Shown: positions 43,601-52,887 of the stretch, in pieces | Layout of the letters: the number at the start of each line of letters is the position of its first letter | Numbering within the stretch: the stretch's first letter is position 1 | DNA from: Phoronis australis | Taxonomy: Eukaryota > Phoronida > Phoronidae | Assembly (NCBI GenBank): GCA_002633005.1 | Contig: NMRA01000821.1 | Span: 1-52,887, forward strand | Reading direction: 5' to 3' | Length of the DNA: 52,887 nt | Translations under genes and position numbers: made by a program | Notes under the pieces: model-generated | The model's database searches: none | What the model saw: only the letters and a program-made list of their open reading frames with translations | What the model was told of the DNA's origin: nothing

Positions 43601-46600
43601 AAAATGTTAGCAGAAGAGATAAATTTCTGTTCGTGAGTTTGGCGACCAAGACTATTAAAATTTAAATTAAAATAAATTTTTTCATCTTACTGTCATGTCC
43701 TTGTAGGTCATGTTGATCAAGTGCTAACTTCTAGTACACCAATGGACCAGGGAAGTAAAGCTTAATATAGAACTACCCAGTGTCAGTTTACTTCCGTCCA
43801 GTGTGAGCCGATAAAAATGGATTAATACAAACAGGAGTACAAAAAGGCTGACCAATGACAAAGTTATAACAGACTAAATTAGAATAATTATCTGTAACAA
43901 GTTGAAAGAGGGGAAGTATAAAACAATGATTGCAGGCAGTTTAGTACACATTGTACCAGAAGTGCGCAGGCCGTGCATTTGGTTACATTGCACTGATTGT
44001 CCAATAGGAAGTAGGACGTGAATGTGAATTTTTTTGAAGTGACAGACGTACTTTTTTCAGATTCATCAGGAGTGCCAGCTGACTTGATGTTGAACCAAAC
44101 GGATATAATATTAAAGTTCCGTTTTTCATTGGCTAGTCTACGAAAAGGAGTCACTGGTGGATACACTGTTGTCTCACCAAGTAAGTATTGGATAAATTAG
44201 CTGGTCAAAACAGCATAGTAAGCCATCTGTTGGTCAATTGGGGAACTAATGCATCATCAAATGGGTGCATTTTGCAGGCCATTAGTTTTTTGCTAGAAAA
44301 GCTAGATCACGTAAGACCGCGCAAATTCATAAGTGAAAGATGAGCATTTTGTGATCATGCTCAAAACTTCACTAGCATAACCAGCAAAATGGCAGCCACG
44401 GAAATGATTGGTCGATGACTTCAGAATGTGGAATTATGGGATAGAAAGTGAGTGAATTGTAGAATGGTATTTGTAGCGGGTATCTTGCACCACAGTTGCA
44501 TGGCTAATGTCTTAGGTCTACGGAATGCAGCCCAAGACGTGGAGCTCTTCGGCATTAAGAAATCATGAGAGCCATAGCAGCTCGGCTCAGTTTCAATTTC
44601 TGGGCTGAGTTGCATAAAGCTTCAAAAGTTATCCGCTGGATAAGTTTGATTTTTGCATGACGTCACGTGCATTGTTCGACAATAACAACGTGACGCGTGA
44701 GAATGCGACGTCATTGTTGCTATACAGCGTATAAGTTTTATGCAACTGGGTCCTGGTGTGTAAGACATGCCTAGTGTAGCAAGACAAAGTATTCAGGGGA
44801 AAGTGGGTCTCTGTATAACAAGCTTAGTTTCAGGGATCATTTTAGAAAACATGATGGTTATTGTGAACTGACCCACATGGCCTCAAGTCTGTGGACCAAT
44901 TTGGAGGACTTATTTAGTTTTTGTTCTTTTTCACTTCCAATTTTAATGGGCCCGTTGTCCCAAGTTGAGCAATCAGAACGTGTGAATGAAATTATTTTTG
45001 CGCCAATGGCGCGGGGCACGTGCCAAAAATTATCCCTGGAGGTTAGGAATCTACGAGACAGTAATTTTGATAATAAACGGACTGTTCTACCCGGAGTGCA
45101 ATGACTTCCATGGACTCTTTAAGATTGTTGTTTTAATTTCTTCTGTGGAAGAGAAATAGTATGCCTTGAACCTGAATACGTTTGGATTGACTTTAATTAT
45201 ATCGTTTGAAATCTTTTTCAGGTTGCACTTTCCTCTCTGATACAATTGATGGTAAGGCAGTTATCACTAGTCCTGGCTACCCATTCAACTATGGCAACAA
45301 CCTGAACTGTCGCTGGACCCTCAGCGCTCCTCCGAATACCACAGTTCAGGTCAGGTTTGCGGACTTTGACCTTGCCCCGGATGCTGACAGACTGATAGTT
45401 AAGGACGGGCTCTCCAAGGCTAGCCCTTTGTTGGGCTCTCTCGGTAGAGGAGCAGCACAGTGTATGTATACTTGGGTGACTGTATTCTGATGGTGCATTC
45501 AGTTTAACTCAATAGTATCCTTGGGAGGATCTGGATCGCCTTATTTAGTTTCAGGTATATTTTCTACGTTTAATTCAAGAAATTGTTGACCTGGCTTGGT
45601 TGACTACTAACATAGTTTGTGCAATAAATGAACAGATGTATCTACTGCTTACAATTTCACAGTGGAATATATTTTTTCAGTTTGGGACTCGATATGTCGG
45701 ACAGCTGAAATTTCGTTTTGTCAAAATTTTCAACAGAAATAACTTTTCACAAAAATTAAATTTGCCTTTAATATGGTTTGTATGGCGTAGCTATTGATTT
45801 GGTTAAGTTCTGAACATTTGCAACACTAGGGTAAGTTTCTGAAAAAATAAAAATATGAGAATTTTAGCAATTACTCTTGTCTCATATTAAATAATTTTTT
45901 ATCATTAGCATGTTGTAGGTGGAGTGTGGGGATAAACCACAGTTTGGAGGGAAACTGTTTGCGTAATCTTTTCTTGTTCCTGTTGATAGTGAGACCCTGG
46001 GCATTCGAACTTAAACTTGTTCTTTTTAAATTTTCTGCGACAATGAGTGGGATTTCAAGGTGACTTTCCTTATGTCTGTGTTTGCTTATGCAAAGTTCCC
46101 TCATACTGACCTCTAGGGCTCGACCTTGATACTTCAGGCTCAGATTTTTAATTTTTCCGTTGACGAATGTGTCCTCAGACTTGATTTTCACGTTTACCCC
46201 AGACTTCTCTGTCAGGCTTTTAGTGTGAGTGATTTGAAAAAAACGAGTTAAAACTTGGTCTTGATTTTGTCGGCAATTGATTTTTTAGTGTAAATAGGCC
46301 AGACGATCTTAAAAATCCTCAAAATGAGTGCCTGTCAAGTTTAAAAGGCTAATTATCTTTGATGATAGCAGATTCGTCCGCAAAATGAAAGAAATTTTGT
46401 GCAGAGAACTTCTCTGTTAATGACAGAAACTATTTCTCGATTCAGGCTTGGGCCATAAGCAAGAAGAGAGCCTCCTTTTGAACGTTTAACATTTTCTACT
46501 CGTTTATGATTTTAGTGTAAATGACTTGTGTATCTTTTTTCTGTAGCCATTTTTGGGAAATCATATTTAATGTGTGTTTTGTCCTCCCTTGTGTTTCAGA

Positions 46601-49600
46601 CCACGAGGTGTTGCGTACGACTGGTCCAGGATTGTGGCTACAGTTTACCACTGACGAAACGGGAACAGCCAGCGGCTTCAAGGTGGCCATATCTATTGAA
46701 GGTAATGCGTTGGTAGAGTCAATGCTTTTAACGATTCCAGGTTCTGTACTGTTTTACCTAGCATTAGATAATTATGATCATAGTGAGCATCCATAGCAAT
46801 TTTTGAAGCCATACATTTTAAAGTCAGAGTTTTGACTCTTCTGGCGAGATTTTGTTAATGAGTTATGGAAATGTCTAACAACATTTTGGGCAATTCTTTG
46901 GTGAGCTCAGTTGCCCCAAATTAGAAGTGATGCTACCGAGAGTGTTTCCTTAGTCTTAAATCCAAATACAAGTTAGGTAAGTGCTGTATAAATATTTGTG
47001 CATGACTTGAGTCACGTCATTGTTATGAGTTCTTATACTGTAAGAAACGATGTGATGTCTGGTGACAAATATCCTACAAAATTATTGATTCTTATTTTCA
47101 TAATTTGTTGTTTTCGTTATTGTAATATTTTTCTGTCAAATTTTATGTTCCCAATATCTTTGAATTGGCTCCTGTTAGGCTTAGGTGAGGACATTTTTTC
47201 CTGCATTTCAAGTAATTTTCCCCCTATTCCGTTATAGTGGATGGCGGCATGTTTGATGCTCCTGTGGGAAACAACGCATCAATGGCAGCTCATGTCAACT
47301 GTTGTACACACGCCCCAAGTCACGTGACGAATGTCAGTCGCACTGTCTACTACACGTTGAAGGCCCCTAACGGCGCTGACTGCCAGGTTAGTCATTTTGT
47401 CGTGTCTCAGTGAGAGTGAGGCAGCATGTGCCATGTTTACGTACAGTGCATTTGACGTATATTTTGTCAAACGTATAAAGTCTGGAATCTACAGAGCGTC
47501 TGGAGAATGACTCTGAGTGTCTGATGTATGGTCTGGTTTGCTGGGCGGCTGGTCATTGGTTACCGTCCTCTAGACCTTGGAACGCTACCTTGTTGCCACC
47601 CTTTCGACAAAATATTCGACGTGAACTCCAGCGTCATGTCAGTCCTGTGTTACCCGGACATTTTGATTGAGTGACAAAGCTATATGCATTACATCCTGGC
47701 CAACACACAATAGCAAATATCTGACAAACAACTTTTTAGTATTCCGTTTCACACCTTGTTGGACAAAACATATTTTTTCTGTTCACAAAAATTTCGCATT
47801 TTGTTTTTTCTGCCAGTCAATCATCCTGCTACAAAACATCGCAAATGATTGAAAGGAACGCCGTGAAATGTTACTGTTTTAAAACTATTTACAAATGACA
47901 TGAATTATAAATGGTGCTATAATGCTTGTCCTACAAACGATCCATCATCATCTGCGACACAGGCTGCTGTTTTGGTGTGTCTCCATCATTGACGAGCTGA
48001 GGGTTGAAATATAAAATCTAGTTAGTTTCCACCAACAGTAGTCTCTTAATTACGTGTATTGTAATATTGACATCTGTTGCAACCACGTTGCCTTTTTTCT
48101 GTCTTCGCATTGTTTGCTGTCGGCTCCTTGCTGAGATGAAAATTATTTTATGTGGGTTGATTCAAATATGGGTTTGTTGGATATCACGAGAACGCTCGTT
48201 TAAGAAATTGTCCAACAGGACTCTTATCGTCGTTTTATTTCAGATGGTTGTGGTCTTGGACCCTCTCAAAACTAAGTTATACCCTGTGGCAAGTCTTGTC
48301 ATGTATGACGGCCTATCTGAGTCTTCACCCAAACTGGTGACATTCAAGTAAGTCGCAAAATTTCATTAAGTGGATGCTATATGTGATGTGGGTTTGTGAA
48401 AATGTTGCAAAGGCAAAATTGGTTTCTTAGATTTTGTAACGAATTCAGTTGTGAAAGGAATCGAAATCTCATCATAGATGATTAATGTGTGTTCACCATT
48501 TGTGTTCATTTATTCTCATGATAGTTCACTGAACAATTCTATATATTAGTAGGTGTGAGGGTATTGGTTCATTCTTGTTGTCCTGAAATCAATACAACTG
48601 TAAAAACAACGTAATCAACAACTTTCAGCACTTTTCTGGTTCATTTCTGCGAATAATTTAGTCTCACTTCAGCAAAAATGTAAAATTTCTGAGAATATGA
48701 TATTATACACATTTACTGCTTATAATTGACTCAGAGATAATTTCTACAATCTCTAGAATTTGATGCCCTCGTAATTACTTGGCTAAACCGCTAATCAGCA
48801 ATTGTGGGACCATGAGACCAAATTTCTGTCTCGACTCTCTAGTGACTTTTCATGAAGAACACCACTGATCGTTATCAATAACTTATAAAATGGAGGCTAG
48901 TGTCACAAGTTTAAGGCACAGTTTCTCGTTATTGTTTTAATTTGCCACCTTAAGACGTAACCAAGACGACATACATCTGCATTACGCACCACACGGCCTT
49001 TGGGGCTATATGCCTTGTTGGTCTTGAGGAATGCTACATGATATGCCTTCTCATTCACAGTGCCCAAGGCAGCTTGTTTTATCCGGTCGTTGCCAGTGGC
49101 AACCAGATGCTGTTAGTTGCGTACAACGTTTATGACCCACAGAAGTTTTCTTTTGGTTACTTCTGCTCTCAAAACCCAGGTGAGCTGCTTTTGTTGACAA
49201 TTTCTTTTTGCCAGTGTTGCTGCTGTAACATAAACAACAACGAAAATGAAGTTTCCAAGAAAACCGACCAGGATAATTTTAGTGACTCAAAACCTAAAGC
49301 TGGATTGTGCTGGTATGTTATATCCGGTAGTGTCTCCTCATGCTCTATTTAGTTGTGTACCGACAAGACACCGCTTGCATTTATTATGCCAACTTGTTAG
49401 GTCTAAATACAGCCGGAACCCTGTGACCAAACTTTACTCAAGACTCACCTCGAAAATTGACCATTACAATTGCTTCGCATGAAATATGATTGAAGCTTCC
49501 ACACGATTGGTGCCAATGTCACATTAAGTAAACCCTGGCTGATCTCGGACTAAGAAGATTTGTTGTGGGATGTTTCATTTAAAAAATGTTTTGTTGAGCT

Positions 49601-52095
49601 TAGACACAACTGTCTCTATGTTGTTGTTTTCGCTCTTATAATTTGGAACTATTTCTTTTATCTTTAATATTTGTGGTGAACGTTAATGTCTTTCAATTGA
49701 CCTTTGTAGGTAAAATTTCGATCACTTACAGTAGTGTTGGACAGATTGATGTGTACAACAACGTTACAGCTGACAGACGTGTAATCTACCCTGCAGACTC
49801 AACAAGTGGTAAGTTAAACAGTATGTTATACAGGTCTAGTAAGTAGTAAAATTCCGTCAAAAGTTGAAGTCTCCTCAAAAGTGGTAAAAACTGTTTTAAA
49901 TTTTGACAAGAAAAAGTGCATTAAATCAAAAGGGCAGGCAGTGCACAGAATATTTCTTTATACTTGTTTATTATCAATTATCTTCATAATCAATTACAGC
50001 CTCTATTGTTCTACGACTGTCTAAGCTCAATCTCCGCAAAGGTGACAGCATTGTTATTGCCAAGGGACATGATGTACTAAGTCCGTCTGCTGCCAATGTA
50101 CTGTTGACAGTCAACAGTAGCTTCACGCAGGACGTTGTGATTGACGTGTCTGGCTCCACTGGTGCACGGTAATGAGCATTATTAAATTTTTGAACACCTT
50201 GAGGAAAGCATAAAATGTTGGAAAATACTTCATTGACTGTGTATGTTGTTCTATATTAGTTACAGCTTTCATGGTTTGAAATAGAAACCAAGTTGAACAT
50301 AAACCTTGATTTTCCATCGCTTGGGTACAATTCCGTATCTTCAATCCTGGATACCTAATTCCAATTGCAGGTTTTTCATGTATGAGATGGGGTGTTTAGA
50401 GAACGTGGCAGTCTGGTGTGCATATGACAAGCCGTGGTCATGAGTTTTATCATTAAAATGACCAATAGCACTCGTAGCACTTGTGCGCTATGTTAAGCGA
50501 TGCTGGTGTTCTTTCTCACAATTTAGGCCCTATCCATTTACATATAACTTGCGGTGTGGTTGCCTACTTGTTCCCGTTGCTTCTGCAGAATGCTACTTCT
50601 TAACATTATTCGACATGTGACAAGTATTTTTCTATGAGGAGTGATTTGTTTTCCCTGTTACAAGGACTGCTTCTTATACAGTCTGTGTTTGTTGTGTTAG
50701 ACAATTGTGAGGCAACCACTCAGTGTTTGGTGTGTTGGACAATTGTGAGGCAACCACTCAGTGTTTCTGATGTGTTTATGACAAGGTGTGCTAATGAAGG
50801 CATCGAAAGATGGTTAAACGCTGTTTGCATGTGAAACAGATAAAAGATTTAATACTCATCATTACAGCAATCTGAATAAAGAAGTGTTACTTTGCTGTCA
50901 GTGTGTTATATGAATATTGTAGGTATCATGCAATTTTGTTGAAGCTTACATGAAATCGTCTGCCTACTACTTTAAGAATCTAAGTGCAAGCAGTAAATTT
51001 TGCTATAGGCATTAGATTCTTTCATCCAAACCTATGCAGTACCCAGTGGTATGATCAGGTCTTTCACTGCATAGTTCATTATTCCATCAAAATGCCTGCT
51101 CAATGTTCAAACTATTTCACTTCAGTCTTGTTTATAAAATTTTCAGAATTGATTACAAGTCTGGCAACCATTCATTTGGCGTGGACAAACAAGTCAGTCT
51201 CGTTTACCGGTTATCACACGAAACCGTCTCAAATTCAGGTAAGACTAGGGATTGTTATGGCAGCTTGTGTGTCTAATGAGTTCTAGCTTAGATGGTAACT
51301 GCTGTGTGCTCTTGAATTCTAAGGAAAGTTTTGTTGAAAGTTTTAATTGTTTGTTGAAAAACTTGTCATGAAAGGCACATTGATTGTCGTTGAAAATACA
51401 CTGGTCAATTCGCCCTCTGCAGTAGGGTTATCTAGTCCATTTTCGCTAGTGCTGAACACCATTGGGATACCTGACGTTTCCAGCACCTCAGTGGAGACAA
51501 GTCAGGTAATCACTGAATGGCAGCCTTAGAATGGCACCCTCCGTTGAACGGCACGTAGCGAGGTCTATACACAATGTTTGAAAATTATTATTTACCAGGA
51601 GATATCTGAAGATGTTGACGAGGGTATTGTTCTTTTCAAACTACATCCTTCTGAATATTTATGATCATAACATTAAGCAATAATTGTCATCAGAAAATTA
51701 CACCATGGTTATTTGTTTGTTAGATAACAGCAAGTGTAACGGATCATTATTGTCAAATATTTCCTTTTTCTTCTGGAAACAGAGCTGCATGGCAGTACGT
51801 CAACTGTGTTACAGTATGCCGGCTCTCTATTTAGCAAGCTCATACAGGTGTAGAGTTACTGTCCACTTGTAGTGAATTCGGAAGTGAAAGTACATCCAAC
51901 TGTTTACCTTGCTATGGTTACGTCGTCGGCAATTGCATGATCTGTTCAGGCAGCCACATAAAGTCCTTGAGATGAGGGCTCAATGCACTTTATGATCGTT
52001 CCTGTTTCAGCTTTCTCCAGCAATGTTAGCCAGACGTCTGGTGTTCTGTCCTCTCCGAACTTCCCAAATAACTATCCCTACTACTCAACATACAG
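37573..52095 (+). CDS. Multi-CUB-domain secreted or membrane protein (spliced, partial at 3' end)
   Basis: Exons: 37573-37609, 38277-38306, 39747-39986, 41552-41668, 42995-43189, 44061-44180, 45222-45461, 46600-46701, 47238-47386, 48244-48347, 49061-49179, 49710-49808, 50000-50168, 51147-51238, 51423-51505, then 52011-52095 after an unresolved junction. The first 15 are phase-consistent and give 632 codons. A signal peptide (1-25, cleavage after VSA) precedes CUB-type domains: 26-141, 142-246, 247-360, then two degenerate CUB-like regions (361-484, 485-632) and the start of another (SGVLSSPNFPNNYPYYSTYR). CUB domains are extracellular beta-sandwich protein- or glycan-binding modules. Many N-x-S/T sites. 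Most introns are phase 1, usual for shuffled extracellular domains. No gene symbol can be justified; the C-terminus lies beyond the window. Confidence 0.87.
38277..38306 (+). CDS. CUB gene exon 2 (30-nt micro-exon, signal peptide core)
   Basis: Acceptor TTATTTTTCAG, donor CAGG|GTAATG, phase 1-1. Encodes GLFLLVVLGQ, the hydrophobic core completing the signal peptide begun 670 nt upstream. Confidence 0.83.
38668..38681 (-). promoter_or_regulatory. CTCF-like core, minus orientation
   Basis: CTGCCCCCTAGTGG, i.e. CCACTAGGGGGCAG on the minus strand; full consensus match. Confidence 0.4.
39047..39118 (-). other. tRNA-like unit (SINE head or pseudogene)
   Basis: A box TGGCTGAGTGGT and B box GGATTCAAATCC on the minus strand with a CCCGG/CCTGG-like T stem; the acceptor stem does not pair properly. 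Related to 26124-26195. Confidence 0.6.
39403..39650 (+). mobile_element. tRNA-derived SINE with A-rich tail
   Basis: The head has a T-arm GTGGGTTCAAGTCCCAC and a pairing CAGTGTG...CACACTG; the body begins GCTCCTCAGCTCGGTTTTAA and contains GTGCACGTCTGGTACAACGT; it ends in an A9 run. The body recurs, inverted and headless, at 32230-32350. Confidence 0.75.
39747..39986 (+). CDS. CUB gene exon 3 (CUB1, first part)
   Basis: Acceptor ATCTTATCCAG, donor GCCG|GTGAGT, phase 1-1. VSADPCNVVLNQNTDFALSP, then NYPDSYVLSNCSRVQYTF: the C...SPNYP...NC pattern starts a CUB domain. An alternative acceptor 6 nt downstream would drop two residues. Confidence 0.9.
39987..41551. other. CUB gene intron 3
   Basis: 1.56 kb of A+T-rich sequence; no exon, repeat family or RNA gene recognised. 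Confidence 0.6.
41552..41668 (+). CDS. CUB gene exon 4 (CUB1, second part)
   Basis: Acceptor TTGTTCTCCACAG, donor GAAA|GTTAGT, phase 1-1. GVVLTMSNSSETVIQLSIGN and FRFAFNYTTE match the last strands of a CUB fold. Confidence 0.87.
41669..42994. other. CUB gene intron 4
   Basis: Holds a palindrome (42423-42490) of the same family as 22084-22230. Small plus frames at 42556 and 42916 are non-coding, except that the latter runs into exon 5. Confidence 0.6.
42423..42490. mobile_element. Short palindromic element
   Basis: ACATTTAAGTCT...ATGTTGGCC pairs with its inverse through the centre GTTGGCCAAC; it carries AGATGGCGTGCT like the longer palindrome at 22084. Confidence 0.7.
42995..43189 (+). CDS. 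CUB gene exon 5 (CUB2, first part)
   Basis: Acceptor GTACATTTTAG, donor CCAG|GTAAGC, phase 1-1. NCSYQLPSGSKGVFHSPFYQ, then SCNYVI and FSQFDLKGDILLI; C-G-SP-C pattern of CUB. Confidence 0.88.
43205..43345. repeat. Degenerate about 28-bp GGCATGRTGCCAT array
   Basis: About five units with CAGTGCAAGGCAT or CAGTACATGGCAT followed by GGTG. The 80-residue minus frame over it is a repeat artefact. Confidence 0.75.
43346..44060. other. CUB gene intron 5, remainder
   Basis: Nothing identified. Confidence 0.55.
44061..44180 (+). CDS. CUB gene exon 6 (CUB2, second part)
   Basis: Acceptor ACTTTTTTCAG, donor CCAA|GTAAGT, phase 1-1. GVPADLMLNQTDIILKFRFS and GGYTVVSP form the closing strands. Confidence 0.88.
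44181..45221. other. CUB gene intron 6 with inverted-repeat element
   Basis: About 44608-44752: GAGTTGCATAAAGCTT at the left pairs with AGTTTTATGCAACT at the right around a centre containing TGACGTCACGTG. The rest is unassigned. Confidence 0.55.
45222..45461 (+). CDS. CUB gene exon 7 (CUB3, first part; best CUB match)
   Basis: Acceptor ATCTTTTTCAG, donor CAGT|GTATGT, phase 1-1. GKAVITSPGYPFNYGNNLNC, RWTLSAPPNTTVQVRF and DADRLIVKDG are textbook CUB. The usual second cysteine pair is absent. Confidence 0.93.
45462..46599. other. CUB gene intron 7
   Basis: No exon or repeat recognised. The 106-codon minus frame 45871-46191 has no homology I can see. Confidence 0.55.
46600..46701 (+). CDS. CUB gene exon 8 (CUB3, second part)
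   Basis: Acceptor TTGTGTTTCAG, donor GAAG|GTAATG, phase 1-1. YHEVLRTTGPGLWLQFTTDE, then GFKVAIS: the LWLxF-GFK end of a CUB domain. Confidence 0.93.
46702..47237. other. CUB gene intron 8
   Basis: Nothing recognised; the small frame at 46998-47237 ends in the acceptor of exon 9. Confidence 0.55.
47238..47386 (+). CDS. CUB gene exon 9 (CUB-like region 4)
   Basis: Acceptor TTCCGTTATAG, donor CAG|GTTAGT, phase 1 in, 0 out. VDGGMFDAPVGNNASMAAHV, then NCCTHAP and VYYTLKAPNGADCQ; cysteines kept, CUB sequence otherwise loose. Confidence 0.82.
47387..48243. other. CUB gene intron 9
   Basis: Nothing recognised. Confidence 0.55.
48244..48347 (+). CDS. CUB gene exon 10
   Basis: Acceptor TTTTATTTCAG, donor TTCAA|GTAAGT, phase 0 in, 2 out. 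MVVVLDPLKTKLYPVASLVM, then YDGLSESSPKLVTF: a YDG-SP-L segment as in CUB strands. Confidence 0.86.
48348..49060. other. CUB gene intron 10
   Basis: Nothing recognised. Confidence 0.55.
49061..49179 (+). CDS. CUB gene exon 11
   Basis: Acceptor TCTCATTCACAG, donor CCAG|GTGAGC, phase 2 in, 1 out. GSLFYPVVASGNQMLLVAYN and FSFGYFCSQNP close the fourth CUB-like region. Confidence 0.86.
49180..49709. other. CUB gene intron 11
   Basis: Nothing recognised; the 104- and 78-codon plus frames read on through the donor and are not separate genes. Confidence 0.55.
49710..49808 (+). CDS. CUB gene exon 12
   Basis: Acceptor GACCTTTGTAG, donor AGTG|GTAAGT, phase 1-1. GKISITYSSVGQIDVYNNVT plus RRVIYPADSTS; begins a fifth, divergent CUB-like region. 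Confidence 0.84.
50000..50168 (+). CDS. CUB gene exon 13
   Basis: Acceptor AATCAATTACAG, donor CACG|GTAATG, phase 1 in, 2 out. IVLRLSKLNLRKGDSIVIAK, then VLLTVNSSFTQDVVIDVSGS; KLNL-GD-IVI recalls the F-DL-DxLxI core of CUB. Confidence 0.84.
50169..51146. other. CUB gene intron 13 with a 38-bp duplication
   Basis: ACAATTGTGAGGCAACCACT occurs at 50701 and 50739 as an exact 38-bp direct duplication; the rest is unassigned. Confidence 0.7.
51147..51238 (+). CDS. CUB gene exon 14
   Basis: Acceptor AAAATTTTCAG; only the frame set by exon 13 (phase 2) is coherent: RIDYKSGNHSFGVDKQVSLV, then YRLSHETVSNS, donor TCAG|GTAAGA. The longer open frame at this place is a different, false frame. Confidence 0.78.
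51423..51505 (+). CDS. CUB gene exon 15
   Basis: Acceptor CGCCCTCTGCAG, donor CAG|GTAATC, phase 1 in, 0 out. VGLSSPFSLVLNTIGIPDVS, then STSVETSQ. Fits the chain on entry; the exit phase does not match exon 52011-52095. Confidence 0.65.
51506..52010. other. Unresolved junction: at least one exon probably missing
   Basis: Exon 15 leaves in phase 0 but the 52011 exon needs phase 1. A strong acceptor (TTTCCTTTTTCTTCTGGAAACAG, ends at about 51781) and donors ACA|GTATGC or CAG|GTGTAG lie here. One combination (AGC TGC ATG ... TAC A|GTATGC, about 51782-51815) has the right phases, but the protein it gives is not clearly CUB-like. Confidence 0.4.
52011..52095 (+). CDS. CUB gene exon 16 (start of next CUB domain)
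   Basis: Acceptor CCTGTTTCAG, donor ACAG|GTTTGT, phase 1 in, 2 out. SGVLSSPNFPNNYPYYSTYR is the classic opening strand of a CUB domain; the rest lies outside the window. Confidence 0.85.
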
Positions 52096-52599
52096 GTTTG
52101 TAATTGAATTGTTTAAAGCATCTTGAACAGTAACACCTGTAAATGTGGTTCTTACAGTATGCTAAGAGCATCGCTCTGAGCTCAATAGTGCCATAATTTC
52201 CAAATGTAACGAACTGTTAGGCGTGTTGGCTTGCTTTTGTCTACGTCACCGCGAGAATCACCTTTTAATTCAAACAGCTACGAATAACACCTGCGCGCAG
52301 TGATGTTCTATTCTGACCCCTATTCAATCTGTGCTGGGATCTCATGGTGACGCAACATGGCACGAAAAGGCAGCTTCACCTATCATTTAACGGGCTTACA
52401 TTTGCGTGATTGAACTTGCGTTTTCGTATTTTACTAAGGCTTTGCAAGGACTATCTAGTTAGCTCAATACATCTAAAATAACAAAATTTTGTTGAAGTTG
52501 GGCTTTAAAGTTAAGTAGGACAATATAAAATGTCCAAATTTGTTTAACTTTGGAGCATCACATCTCATAAGTGACTGATTGGATTCAAATAAATCTTTC

Positions 52600-52887
52600 T
52601 TTTTATGCGCCCACATATTTATATGTGGACGCATTATGCCGTCATCTCTGTCCGTCCGGGCGGCGTCCGTCCGGCGTCTGGCGTCCGGCGTCCGCTGCTC
52701 TATCTCCAAAACCCTTTGACATACGTTCATGAATTTTGGCACATATGTTCCATTCATGAATGGGACGGCATGTGCGAACTTTCGGACGGATCCGACTACC
52801 GGTGTGCCCCCTAGTGGCAATTTTAGTTTTTTACGCTTACCTTTGTATCTTCAAAAGTCCTGAACGGATTTTCATGAAATTTGGTAT
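52600..52887 (-). mobile_element. Inverted copy of the CTCF-core repeat end, cut by the window edge
   Basis: Reads on the minus strand in the same order as about 10730-10968: TGCCACTAGG core (52804-52817, full CTCF-like match), CATTCATGAATGG, GACATACGTTCATGAA, a GGACGCC-rich tract and GCGTCCACATA. It starts with a near-perfect hairpin GCGCCCACATA/TATGTGGACGC (52607-52632). The 115-codon minus frame here is not a gene. Confidence 0.8.

Noticed and set aside
51147-51286. The long plus frame through 51147 as coding in its own frame
   Set aside because: Exon 13 imposes a different frame, which is open and gives a coherent extension; the longer frame does not fit the phase.
52473-52820. 115-codon minus-strand frame and its plus-strand partner
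   Set aside because: Both fall in the CTCF-core repeat, and similar frames occur in its copy at 10730-10968.

Overview
The window is animal nuclear DNA: two large spliced genes with GT-AG introns, frequent transposon-like repeats, microsatellites and tRNA-derived SINE pieces. The best identification of organism is an invertebrate metazoan, probably marine. The evidence is a KIF14-type kinesin, a multi-CUB extracellular protein and a repeat load typical of such genomes. The species cannot be named from sequence alone. One N at 28428 shows this is a draft assembly.

Left half (about 0.8-27.9 kb, minus strand): a kinesin-3 family motor gene whose translated exons match KIF14. I placed 18 exons by hand. 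Every splice junction is phase-consistent and the exons sum to 929 codons. They encode a basic, proline-directed-phosphosite-rich N-terminal extension, a complete motor (P-loop, switch I, switch [12 protein letters not shown]), a neck coil, an FHA domain and a coiled coil. A weaker nineteenth exon at 833-994 would end the protein at about 982 residues, with an AATAAA downstream. Intron 14 (5745-13625) holds a long open exon-like block (7142-8700, or to 8719 with an upstream acceptor) on the same strand. Its two possible splice ends match the phase of the flanking kinesin exons, so it may be a nested gene, an alternative first exon or a giant cassette exon.

Middle (about 27.9-37.5 kb): intergenic, rich in mobile-element remains. 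It holds a 21-bp array carrying five perfect CTATAAATAG boxes just upstream of the kinesin gene, a mariner-like MITE with TA target sites, an assembly-suspect duplication at the N, two orphan histone-type 3' stem-loops, and a large element with inverted ends whose subterminal hairpins differ in sequence but keep their pairing.

Right half (37.6 kb to the end, plus strand): a secreted or membrane multi-CUB protein. It has a signal peptide split over two tiny exons, then CUB-type domains each built from about two exons joined mostly in phase 1. Fifteen exons are phase-consistent (632 codons). A sixteenth begins another CUB domain, and the gene runs off the right edge.

The two genes are divergently transcribed with no functional link visible. 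Across the window several repeat families recur: hAT-like MITEs with CAGGGCTTGGAAT ends, a family bearing CTCF-like cores, palindromic elements, and a tRNA-SINE.
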